Origin: Litoditis marina
Taxonomy: Eukaryota; Nematoda; Chromadorea; Rhabditida; Rhabditidae
NCBI GenBank assembly: GCA_964036275.1
Contig: OZ038437.1
Span: 15,842,090-15,906,089, forward strand
Length of the DNA: 64,000 nucleotides
Reading direction: 5' to 3'
A program made the position numbers and the translations under genes. Below the pieces are notes generated by a model. The model saw only the letters and a program-made list of their open reading frames with translations. It was not told where the DNA came from and did not search any database. Shown piece after piece: positions 20,026 through 31,900 of the stretch; within the stretch, counting starts at the first letter, position 1, and every line of letters begins with the position of its first letter.

Positions 20026-21892
20026 ATCTCTTTGAGATTGAGACACTTTGTGCGGGTTCCGTAAAATTTCGTCATTTGAACCAATTTCTTTAAATTCCAA
20101 ATTCCAACCCAGAATTGATCGGTTCTCGAACCCATACGTGAAATCGTTTTAAATGAGGTCGTGAAAAGTGGGCATAGCAACACCCAGCACCGAAAAGTTA
20201 GTATATGTGGCCGAAAAATGCGAAAACGTATAGTATCTACTATCTTTGTCGCCGGTTATGGATTCTCATAGGTGTTCATAGAAATCTGCCAAAGGGAGCA
20301 TTGGTCAATGTCGATAGAACGTAGGCACCAACCAGGATTGTAAGTCATGACAGGATAAGGTTCGAATGTATTGTCAATTGTCATTTAGGTGTACCCGTTC
20401 AAAATGGGGAATCGCAACTTTTCGGTGCTCATTCGAGGAAGTCAAGTCCTGTAACCGTCTGAAGTTAACCACTTAATTCGATGTCTGTTCCGATATTGCT
20501 TCTTGGAGCGATAACTGGGGCCCAGAGAGGGCATTTTCGGCGCAGTTTTGTACGTTCTTTCCCATCGTGTTTTATACGCTATGTATGTCGATTTCACTTA
20601 ACTTTCTTTAGAAGATAAAATTAGCGGAGGGCAGTAGATTTGTTCGTATACGTATATACTTTTTGTTACAAGTTTTCTTTTCGAGTTGAAGGTGGCACTA
20701 ATTAGGATATCGCATTCTTTATGCGATGTGCTTGTGGTAACGTCAAGTGTGGGTTTATCGTGGAAGTTGGAGGAGGTAGTGCTCCGTCGGCGTCGAATAT
20801 AATGCATTGTTAGCAAATACAGTGGGGTCGATCACGCCACGAGAATTTTTTTTTTTCACTGTTTAAACTTCGTTTGCATCACTATTTATCTAAAATAGAT
20901 GTACGTATGCGGCATACTATAGACCTGGTCCAGGACAATTAGCTTTGCAGTTTATATGTTGATCTCTTTGACCCATTGACGGGTACGTGTCAATATTTGG
21001 TCTACCGTTCTGAAAATCTAGATTCACTGAAGAGCCTATGAGAAGGACAAGGAATCCTTTTTCGATAAAATTGAGAATTTTATATTTTGAACCAAAGTGG
21101 TTGATTCCCTTCCATGGGTGAAAAGGAGCCGGTTTTTGAATGTTCAGAATGTCCATTCTATTTGAGTCAAAGTTTCCTCAGTAGTTGTTGCGGTTACAGA
21201 CCAACCGTTTAGATTACCTTCTTACCAGACTCAGGCGCACACGTTCAATGTAGTTTGAAGATTCCTTAATTGTATTTATCAGTTGTCTGTAGTTTCAAGA
21301 ATAGACACCTTCTGTCTATCATGGTGGTGCAGTTGGTTTGAGTATAGTCTCGCATTGTTCTTATTTATCACGGAAGGTCGCTCCTGTGTTGCAAAGTTGC
21401 GGTCATGAACTTAACTTAAATGATCGGAATTTATTTCAGGCCCCAGATCTAGAAGGGCGAAGTTGACCAGTATCACTCACCTGTAAGACTGGAAGAGATT
21501 GCTAAGGACGATAGAAGTCACCTGCTTACTCCGGCCGATCAGGACTTTAGTTTCAGCTAGAGGTTTAAATTTTTGTTTTTGTATCGTTCGTTACGTATTC
21601 CCAAAAGCGGAATAGATCTCAGCAAATGGCGACTGTTTTGAGCGATGGGCGCGCAATCTAGTTCTTGTTGCTCAACCGCATAGTGACATTTTCCGCTTTT
21701 CTCATCCATGGCTTTGGAACGAGTATTGAGTATAGAAATTGTCGCTCGCTAACGTATACAGGGCCTTTCATACTTCAGAAAGGAAACCCGTTTGTCCTTA
21801 GGTAGTTCTAACGTTGGCAAAAGGTTGCCTTGCCAGGCACTAAATGTACCGATCTCCCACTTTTCCGTAGCCCCCCGGCTTTGTAGTCCAAT
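20026..21892. other. Transposon interior with no supported gene
   Basis: Scattered open frames on the minus strand (20598-20816, 20917-21156) show no motif I recognise. Part of a SINE-like tail (ACCCATACGTGAAATCG) is at 20130-20170. Otherwise nothing is seen. Confidence 0.4.
20130..20175 (+). repeat. Tail of SINE-like family 2
   Basis: CCCATACGTGAAATCGTTTT...GTGAAAAGTGGGCAT, matching the tail of 8012-8140; the tRNA-like head is missing. Confidence 0.5.
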
Positions 21893-21951
21893 GAAGCCTT
21901 TCACACCTAAATTGTTCGAAATTTAGTTTATGCCGTAGTGAAACGGAGGTA

Positions 21952-22782
21952 TAAGTGCTATTTCGAACGGTTTAGTAAGTGTGAAAAAGGCTGAATGAGC
22001 AGTAAGGGTCTCACCACGGAGACCCGGATGTTCAGTCGTGGAACTGAACTAGCGAGTTTCCAAGCGAGCTTTTCTTTATCCAGGTTTTTCGTCAACAGTG
22101 TGTGTTATGTCCCGCCCACCCTCCCCCAATGTAGAGAGATAATGGTAGAAGGGGCTTGGACGCACACATGGAATTTCCTGATAATGAAACTGTATAGGTA
22201 CAACTTTTTGTGAGTGCAAACGTCGGGCGCTCGATTTGAGATCATTACACAACTTACCAAAATAGCATAGCCTGATTGCAAGGTCCCTCTCGAGCTTAAC
22301 AAGGTTAACCCATTCTAATCCGATACGTGAGCCTACACTTTCTTTTTATTGAGAATAACAGCACAAAGTTCGTATCAGTAGTGGTGATGCCATTTCGCGC
22401 ACCTGGTTTAATGTTAGAATTTCGCAAGCTAACGTTGGAAGTGTCAAATATTCGATGATCAGTCTTCTGTTTGCTAGGTTATTTCTCGACATACTGGATA
22501 GGTTTTCTCTAGATTTCAGCTTCTTTCAGGGATTTCGATCTATTATTTGCTCTCTTTCTCTCTCTCTCTCCCCTGTCTCATTCAATGCTCTTTGATCCTT
22601 TTCGATTTGTACTGTTGTTTATACATTTCAATGTTTGTATATGTTTTGTAAAGTTTCGGATCATCGAATTGTCATTGGTTGTATGTTGTTGCACACTGTT
22701 GTTGAATGAAGCCTTTCACATCCTATGCCTTTCACATCTAAATTGTTCGAAATTTAGTTTATGCCGTAGTGAAACGGAGGTA
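21952..22782 (+). mobile_element. TIR DNA transposon, short copy directly abutting the long one
   Basis: Begins with the same roughly 158 bases as 18171-18329 and ends with the same roughly 60 bases (ATGCCGTAGTGAAACGGAGG) as the long copy. The interior is different and much shorter, so this is a deletion or filler derivative. Head-to-tail abutment at TA suggests insertion at the end of the first copy. It sits 200 bases upstream of paralogue B. Confidence 0.6.
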
Positions 22783-22981
22783 TAATAATTATTGAACTGT
22801 TTTCTCGAAAAAATTCTTAGTTTGTATTGGTCGTGTGATTACATTATTTATAATATTATTTCGAGCCAGTCCATCGTTTGAGGCTTTATCTTTTTAAGAG
22901 CCAAGTTTGAACTCTAATGCGATTGTTTAATTATAATTATACCTGTCAATAAGATATGTTCAAACGATTAACTATGTTTTG

Positions 22982-22990
22982 CTGTTTCAG
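22982..22990 (+). promoter_or_regulatory. Probable trans-splice acceptor for paralogue B
   Basis: CTGTTTCAG ends at 22990, eight bases before the ATG at 22999, and no upstream exon is visible. This pattern fits spliced-leader addition. The GTG-initiated reading from 22990 is not needed. Confidence 0.5.
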
Positions 22991-22998
22991 TGGTGAGG

Positions 22999-25900
22999 AT
23001 GGGCGATGTACCGAAACGTCATGCCCCCATTCTGTTTCCTTCTGATCAGGAAACTAGGACCGGAGACGGGAAAAAACGTAAAACTGACGAGTTTCCACGT
23101 ACACCTGTACCAAGGCGGAACGCAGGTGACCATACTCATACAGCAGCCGACTTTTTTTTGCCAAATTTTTTTGTTGGGTCACTTAATATTGGATCACAAA
23201 ATTTGGAATTCTTTATTCAACCCGCCCGGTGTTTCGTTAATCCTAGCAGTTAACCATTGACCTAGTCTCTTGGTTAATCCTTTTGTTAATCATGGTTACC
23301 CCAAATTTCCCCCAAAAGACATTGCAAAGAGGTAACAAAAGGGTCAATCAGGTAACCCGGTTAGTGACTGTTAGGGTTAACGAAATACCGTTCCTTGTGG
23401 AAATGGCCTCATACACCAGCTGACTTTTTTTTGCCAACTAGAGAAATAGGGTCACAAAATTTGGAATTTTGAAACATCGGGACCACTCAAAAACTGGGTT
23501 CTCGACCGAATACACCGATTTTTATCGTAATGTACCCTTTCGGTAAAAATCGGTTCTCATGGAGAGAGGGCCGCTCAAAAAGGTCAGCTGGTGTTCCACA
23601 CTCCAGTAAAGTTCTCCGAATAGTCAGGCTTAATTGGAAAATAAACTTCTCCGCCAAAAACAGGTAAATGTGCCTAATTTTGTTACAAAGTCATCAATTG
23701 TAACGTGTTTTATTTAAACTGGTTATATGCAGGTGACTCTCGGCCAAGAAGAGATGACGTGATCTGTCCGAAGCCTTCGCTTCCTAAACACAGCAACACG
23801 AACCCGAAATCAAGGTTCGTTTGACGGAATCATGGCGAATTCGTCCTTCAACCGCGTTTTTTGTTAACGCCAGTGAACTGAAAGTGGTTAACACTTTTGT
23901 TAACCAGATAGATGGTAACCGCCAAGGTTTAACCTTACCTACTTTTCAAGAAGGAAAACGGTGTGTTCCGTGAAAACCCAATCTCACACCCTGTTTTGTA
24001 GTTTGGTTACCCAGAGAAAAAACCTGATTGTCATTGAATTTCGGTAAACAACAATGTCGCTTGACGTGTGATATAGTTCCAGAGATGGTTTCAAGTCTGC
24101 CGCAAAAGGTTTCGAACCACAGAAAGACGTACCATTCGAGAAACCCGCAGACAGACAAATTGGTAAAAGTGTATGTTTTATCTTATTCGTGATGAACTCT
24201 TTTTTTAAAAGAAAGACGATTATGTGGACCAATTCCAAACCCAACGCTTCAGTCCTTTAAACTGCAATACAATTTTAATTTGCAGTCCAAAGGACCGATG
24301 ACACGGGATTGGTTCACATAATCGTTCTGCTGTAACCCGGTATTATTTTGGATTAACTAGTTCTGTCAACCGCCTGGTAACTCCATTTTCTCCTAAAGTA
24401 CATTCTAACAAAAAGGTTACAAATCGGTGAACAGAGGGGTTGAGCAGATAACCCGATTAAGGTTATCTGACCGAATTAACGGAATACCCGGTTCCTTGTG
24501 GAATTAGTTCTCTTTCCTTGTCATAATGGGGGACATTAATGAAAAACAGTTAATATTGTACGGCCTATTTCATCCGTGTGGTCATTTTGTTGTGAATCAT
24601 TCTTACAATTACTTAACATAAATATTAACTGTAGTTTGTAGAATTGGTGGAGGTAGGCATTAGTGAGCTTTGTTACCAGCTCATGCCAGCTATATACCGC
24701 AGCGAGTGGGGATCGAACCCGGGTCTGTGGAGCGACAGCCGAACGCTTTCCACTTGGCCATCGTGAAGCTGGTTGATACGAGCCCCTCATATTTTGTATA
24801 ATATCTTAGTAACTTGAGTTCTCTCATTTTTCATGGATTGATTTTTTTGGCACATTTACTAACCTACAAAACTGAACCGGTTTTCCGATTAAAATACGTG
24901 AAAGGTCAGTAGTGTGCAGTTTGCTTCAGATCAGAAATGGGAAACTGCTACCGATATTAACGAAAAGTTGGGTGAATGTGAAGTCGAGTTGGGTGAACCG
25001 TTAGGTTGATTTTTCTGGTCATTTGGATAAGTTTACGGTAGTACTACTGTATTAATACTCTGTTCTGTGGAAAGCAGGGTGGGTGGAGGCTTAAAGAAGG
25101 ACGATGATGTGGACCAATACCGACGCTCCGATCCTTTAAACTGCAATATGCAATATAGTTGCAGTTCACAGCACCGATACGTCGGGATTGGAGCACATAA
25201 TCGTTCAACTCTAAGTAAAAATGTGAGGATTGATCTCATACCACAGTAAGACAAAAACTATTCGACAAAAAGTAGTCGGTTATTAGATTGAAACACGTAA
25301 GAGTTTATGATTTTGCTTCAACAATAGACCTTTTTCTCTCTGATTCGGCTAAAATGTAGTTAGTTTTTCCAATTTTTGTGGCAACCCGGACCACATTACT
25401 GGTGTATGATTAACACCCACCAGTTAACCAGTCTGTCTGCAGGGCTTGCAAGTGCGTGTCGTGTTTGATAAAAGTCATCGCTGGACGCGGGATGAAGTTA
25501 GGGAACAGGGCGAGTCTGTAGTTTATCAACAGGTCAGTATTCGTAGATACTTCAGTCATACCCCAGTAAGGTTGTCCGAATAGTCAGAAAAAATCTAAAA
25601 ACGGACTACTTTACTTTTTAGCCGAAAAGAAGACAATCGGGTCAACTTTTAATGAAAAATAATTAATTTTCACTCGTTTACATACGAAAACGGACTAATT
25701 TTTGTCGCTTAGTCTGACCTTACTAGTGTTTGACTTCAGTCAAACTAGGACAATTATGTGGACCAACCCCAACGCGTCGGTCCTTTGAAGCAGGACGATT
25801 ATATGGACTAGGGTTGTTAAAGCCAAACTCGAATTTCGAAAAAACTCGAAATAACTCGAAATTTCGAGTTTCGAGTTCGACTCGAAACTCGAAAAACTCG

Positions 25901-28900
25901 AAATCTCCAAAACTCTAGTAACTCGAAACTCGAAAAACGCGGTTTTTCTCCAAACTCGAAAAACTCGAAACTCGAAAAACTCGAAATTTTTGAAACTCGA
26001 AAAGTTTGAGTTTCGAGTTTGGCCTCGTCCCAAGTCAGAAATATTGGACGAATGAGCGTTTCACAGCACTTTTTTTGCTATTTCAAACATGAAATGCTTC
26101 TTTTTCCCGATTCTCGCATAATAACGAGAAAAAAAATCGAATTCATCGAAAAATTATTATTTGTTCAGCTCGATAAAATCCTAAAACTTAACGACTAAAC
26201 TCGAAACTCGAAAATCGAGTTTTTCGAGTTCAACTCGAAACTCGAAAACTCGGTTTTTTTTTTGAAACGCTGAAAACTCGAACTCGAAAAACTCGAAATT
26301 CCCAAAACTCGAATAACTCGAAACTCGAAAAACTCGTTTTTTCTCAAAACTCGAAATTTCAAACTCGATTAACAACCCTAATATGGACCAATCCCGTGTC
26401 AACGGTCCTTTCAAAAATGTGTTGCAGTTTGAAGGACCGACGCGTCGGGATCGGTCCACATAATCGTTCTTTATTAAGTTGTTCGAATGATCAGAAAAAG
26501 TCACAAGACGTACTCTCTTTTTGCCGAAATCGGCAGAATTGGTCTAGTTTTTGCAAAATCATGAAATCGAACGGACTTATTCTTGTAGGATAATCACACC
26601 TTAACCTTACTGCTGAAAATTGATTGATGTATGATAATCAGGTCTCCAAAATGATGAAACCAAGTGAACTTATGTATCGTATCAAGATTGTTTTGGTTTC
26701 AGGGTTTGCTGCCCAATCTCGCTGAATTAGTCTCTCTGAATCTGACAGAGAGTGAACGACGGCTTCTCATCTGGCACTTCAGAATATGCTGCTTCTGTCA
26801 CGACGAAATTCCGGTCGAGGCGCGCGGTCAGTCGATTTTTTCCGGATATTAGCCGTGTATCGGGGGAAATAACAAAGGGGGCGAGGGTGTGGCAAATGTG
26901 GTGAAACGTAACAAAACGTGGTAAGAATATGTGGTAAAACGAGACATATATCGGTTCTGCGGCTCACATTGCTAACTAAAACCGTTTATGTGGTGCTGCC
27001 AGTGATTGTAGTCACCTCAATACTGATAGTTATGAATGCACCCTTAACTGTTTTGTCAAGCCCCTTGTTATAAGCCATGTATCGGACATAATTTGATTTT
27101 AATTTAGTGGTTCTGTACGCACACATGTCATCGATTCCAAAGTTTGGCTGTTATGTGCCCAATAGCGCAGTGGTTAGCGGCCTGCTACGAAACTTTTTCT
27201 CGCAGGTTCGATTTCGACGAGAAACAGAAATTTATGAATCTGGCACCACCCCACCCCTTGTACTTTTCCGATTGTGCTGTTTTTCTATGTTTCTTGCTTT
27301 TTGGATAATGCGTGTATTTGCAGCTGGCTGTCACTCGTACAACTGTGGGTGTCTGGCGCACCAATTTGGTCATGACGGCTGCTCCAGCTCAGAACGAACC
27401 AGTAGTGCGGTCACCCATTCTGCGCAGCTGTGCACCCTTGAGTTCCGTGAGTTATATTTATCGACATACCCAGTAAAGTTGTTCGAATAGTTGGAAAAAG
27501 TCGAGAAACGGGTTTCTTTTTCGCCAAAAACGGTGTCTATTTTCGATGCAAAATAGCAAAATCACAAATGTTCACGTCTTCTAATCGGAAAACGGACTGT
27601 TTTTCGTCGAATAGTCGGATCAACTCATTTTATTTAGTAAATATGATTGGTTGTTAGGCAGTTGCGAGATTAAAAGTGATTGTAATAGAAGTGCCACGGC
27701 ACGGAGCACAAGTTTAGTTTCCCAATATATTTTGTTGTTTCTCAAATTCCATGACTTTTTTCGAATAGGATGTGGTCGTACGTCGTATTGGTATTTGGTA
27801 AAATAATCGGCTTTTTATTCAGAAATTCAAATGCCAGAATGAAACTTATTTTAAGTGGAGCTGGAAACATTTTTGTGAGATTCCTACACCAAAACTGTTC
27901 TTTATGACAAACTCGTTTTTCCTGAGGGTATTCTCTTCAAAGCAGGACGATTATGTGGACCAATCCCGTGTCTACGGTCCTTTAAACTGCAATTGAAAAA
28001 TGTATTGCAGTTAAAAGGACTGAAGCGTTGGGCCACATAATCATCCTTCTTTTAACTGTATTTATAAATGCTTTTTACTTTTTCCAGAGAATCGTCTAAT
28101 CTCCGACTTCATTAAGAAGAAGATTTCAAGTGAAGCGGATGGTGAGTTCCCTTAGTTTTCCACGTTGCGATAATTTCTCACATAAACTATCAACCTTACC
28201 TTAAACCTTGTTGACAACTTGGAGAGTTTTTGATTTGAAGCGAAATTGCCTAACGTTGTTTCTAAAAACGGGTATGTATCTCTTTTTTATTTTGTCCGTT
28301 AGGAATCTGGTTGGCTCGTTGGCTGGCAACCGCATTAGCTGATAGTTGACTTTTTTCTGCTGAATACAGCATCATCGGATATGGTTATCTAACCTGGTTT
28401 TCAGGTAACCTGACCCTTTTTTGGTAACCTTTTTCCAGGTTACCTCATTAGGTAACCGGTTGGTAACCTAGTATGAAAAACCAGTTTCCTGTTTTGAACT
28501 TCGAAAAAAAACGTTGAACTTTGAACGGTAACCGGATTTTAGTTTTATGTTACTTCCAGGTTACCTAGGAGGTTAGGCCTGAAAACCCGTTTGGATATAG
28601 AATTGGCAGAAATAAAACGTCTAGTTTCCCAAAGTTGCAATTGGTTGTGTAGTCCATATACCAAGTAGATTGTCAAAATCAAAAACGTGCTCCAATTCTG
28701 CTAGTGTCTGGCAAAATTAAGAATTGCCCTATTTAGGACGAAAAAAAGATTAGTAGTATTTTTTTCCTTATTGGAGTGTGCGTGTCTCGTGTTTGCTACT
28801 CTTTGCTGATGAGTAATTTCTAGACGACGTGGAGAAATGTATCAATGCAGAGATGCGAGCCAGCTTTCCCAATCTAACCAGCGGATTCTCCAAGGTGAGA

Positions 28901-31900
28901 CAGATTTCACGATTACACGTTTATTCACGTGAGTGATTACCATACATCAGTATGGTCCGACAATTCGACGAAAAGGAGTCTGTTTTCAGATTTAAACTCG
29001 TGAAATTAGTTTTTTGGTCATTTATACAACCTTACTAGTGCTTGGTGGGGATTGCGTGCAGAAAAAGGGTACATTCGTGGTATAGTTTGTTCCACCCAGC
29101 ATTACCCCTCCACAGTAGTATGCTCAAACTTCCAGTTTAAAGTTCGGTATGCTGGCGTTTTTGGATTTTCACCAAATTTTAGTAGTCGCTTCTGCATCTT
29201 TACTAGTACCAACTCTGAAAGTTTCAGACCAAAATAGTGAGTTGGTCATTACAAAAATCGTCCTGAACATTTGACAGATAACCGTAGAAGGACATCGATT
29301 GGTGGAATGGAGTGTATGCTTCAAATCTTTTTCGAAAATGAACGAATTTTTTTTTTCACCAAAGGTAGACCGATTTTCATCTTTTCGGCCGAAAAGTAGT
29401 CCGTTTTCCGAATTTTTTTGACTATTCGGTCAACCTTGCTGGTGTATGACTGTCACTGCAACAGACGTAGTTATTTCATCTTTGACAGCTCTTGGAACTT
29501 TGAATCGGAAAAATTGAACTGTCTTCCGGTTTTACGTAACTCGATACTCGAGACGAGAAATGGATTGTTTTCGATTTTTCGAATGGTCGAATTTCAAATT
29601 CTCAACTGTTATCGCCTGTTTTATACTCTAAAAGGTATATACGAATTGAATCGACAACTTCTTTGCGAGATAGTTCAAAATCAAGAAATATTCAATAGTT
29701 CCAGCGATTCGATTCAAGTGAGGAGCTGGTTGAAATGCAACAGAAAAGAGGTGAAACTGCGAAGCGATCTATGGCACGAGAGAGCAAGAAGGTGGGCGGA
29801 GTCTTGCAACAATAACTCTACAATAGTGTTTTTCTTGCTTTTCGAACAACTTTGTTCATGTGGATGTTGTACCAGTTAGATACGTTAGCGGGTGGTTGTA
29901 GTTAAATCACTTTCAACTCTTTCTTTTCTTTCAATGACAGTAAGTTTGAGCTAAATTGGCTTAATTTCCAGCAAAATAGAAGAAAACCATGCTAGAATTT
30001 CACTTTTTTTTTCGAAAATCACAAAATGGGGTACCTTTCGCAGTGTAGTATTCGTTTATGAGAAAAGTATGCCGGTCAAGTGTAAGAGATATAGGAAATG
30101 AATAAAAGTTAGCGAAGTTTAATAAGTGTAATTGAGATGGTCTCTTCATAAATGTATCGTTGTTCTTTGGCCAATTCTATATGTAACCGGTTTGGATAAC
30201 CCCTTTTTCAGGTCGTTTTTGATTTTGACAATCTAATTGATATACACAACCAAATGCAACTTTGGGAAAACTAGACGTTTTCAGCGGGAATAGGGTGAAG
30301 ACCCTTATATTTGGGCCAATTCTATATCCAACCGGGTTTTCAGGGAAGAGGGAACCTTACCTTTTTTCAGGTTACCTTAGTAGGTAACCTGGAAGTAACC
30401 TAAAACTGAAATCCGGTTACCGTTTAAACTAATGGTAAAAACCACGTTTAGTGTTAGACGAGCAGGTAACCGGTTACCTACTGTGGTAACCGGGAAATAG
30501 GTTACCAAAAACCAGTCAGGTTACCAAAAAAATCCGGTTACATATAGAATTCGCATTTTTCTTTACAGTCAATGACGATGGCAATTGGCGCGAAGCCTAC
30601 AGTACCCCAGCGTACTGTAATGAAGAAGGTAGAGGGTACTGTAGACGATTGTATTCTGATTTCTTCCGACAGTGAAGCCGAACTATGTCCACCGGAGAAG
30701 AAAAAGAGAATGGAGGAGAAACCGGTGGGTTTCATAAATAATAATTACAGAATTAATAGAAATAATACGAAAAAATGAATTAAAGATAATAAATAATAGT
30801 AACCTCCTTCCTTCCACCAAACTCAGAGTATCCCTACCCCAGTCAAGCCGTAAGTTGTCCGCATACCCGAAAAATTTCGGTTGTATCCTGTTGAAGACAG
30901 TTGTGTGTAGTTCGCTCGCAAAGTTGTATAAGATGTGTTTCTTGTGTCGATTCACTTGATTAGGAGGCCTATCGGGTTAAGAATTGTATTTTGCACGTTT
31001 GCGTCTCTCAATCTAGAAACATACCTCAGTAAACTGAAAAAAGGGCAACATTTTCACCAAAAACGAGGAAATTTGTCTATTTGTTGTGGAAAAGCTTTAA
31101 TTTTCACGTAATTCAGTACAAAAATAAAGTGAGAGTAGCTGAGAGTAGCAAATATAAAGTGAAAGTAGCTGAATACTAGAAAAACATGAAATAATGCCTA
31201 GCTAACATGACTTAACACACGTGGATTCTAAGTTTTCTTCACTTAATTTTACTTTTACCTATACATTGTATAAGGTATTTTTATATATTCCACTTTACTA
31301 TGTATTCTTTATTTTCCGTATTCAGACGGTAGAATCGCGGGAAGAGACAGAAATCGATTTGGTGCTTCTTCGCGCTTTGAATGAAGAGGTTTGTTTTCTG
31401 TTTATGGTGATGAATCCAATATGTAACCGGTTTTTTTGGTAACCTTACCAGTTTTTGGTAACCCATTTTTCAGGTTATCTAAAAATTTGGTGGCTACCAG
31501 TTTGGACGGTAACCAACGCTTTTTAAGTTACGTACTGGTTAACCACGAGATAACCTAAAAGGGGTTATAAACCGGTTAGGTTACCGAGAAATCCAGTTAC
31601 ATATAGAATTGGCCGTTTACGGTGCCTTCGAGTTTTGGACTATGGAGAATTGGTTTTCTGAATATATCACTCTGAACCTGAATCCTGAAACCTTAACCAG
31701 TTGGAAGTTTTGGACCGGGAGACCCGCGTTCCGTCCGCTAAATCGCGCGAGCCATCGTAAAATCAATTATAGCTCACCGGGTGCTAATTAAGAGTTCAAG
31801 CCAATGGTTGCGGACGGTCAGCGAGCCTGACCAGAAATAGAACCAAAACACAAACTATAAGGGCCCCATCGCGTTTACAAATAAAGTTCCATTGAGAATC

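Larger units (their letters stand above)
18171..21951 (+). mobile_element. TIR DNA transposon, long copy (about 3.8 kb)
   Basis: The left end (AGTGCTATTTCGAACGG...GTGTGAAAAAGGCT) and the reverse complement of the right end share about 35 bases (TTTCGAACRRTTTAG, GTGTGAAA, GGCTT) as imperfect subterminal inverted repeats. Flanking and joining TA dinucleotides suggest a TA target. Inside are a palindrome (18336-18850), an unidentified open frame (19320-19724) and a minisatellite (19825-20025). No intact transposase frame was found. Confidence 0.6.

Noticed and set aside
18171..22109. The 158-base direct repeats as LTRs of a retrotransposon
   Set aside because: The right ends of both copies are also repeated and are inverted relatives of the left ends, so each unit is a TIR element. 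No gag/pol-like frame or primer-binding site was seen.
25443..25532. Possible homology of this paralogue B exon with exon 9405-9302 of paralogue A
   Set aside because: They occupy the same position and phase, but I could not find convincing residue similarity.
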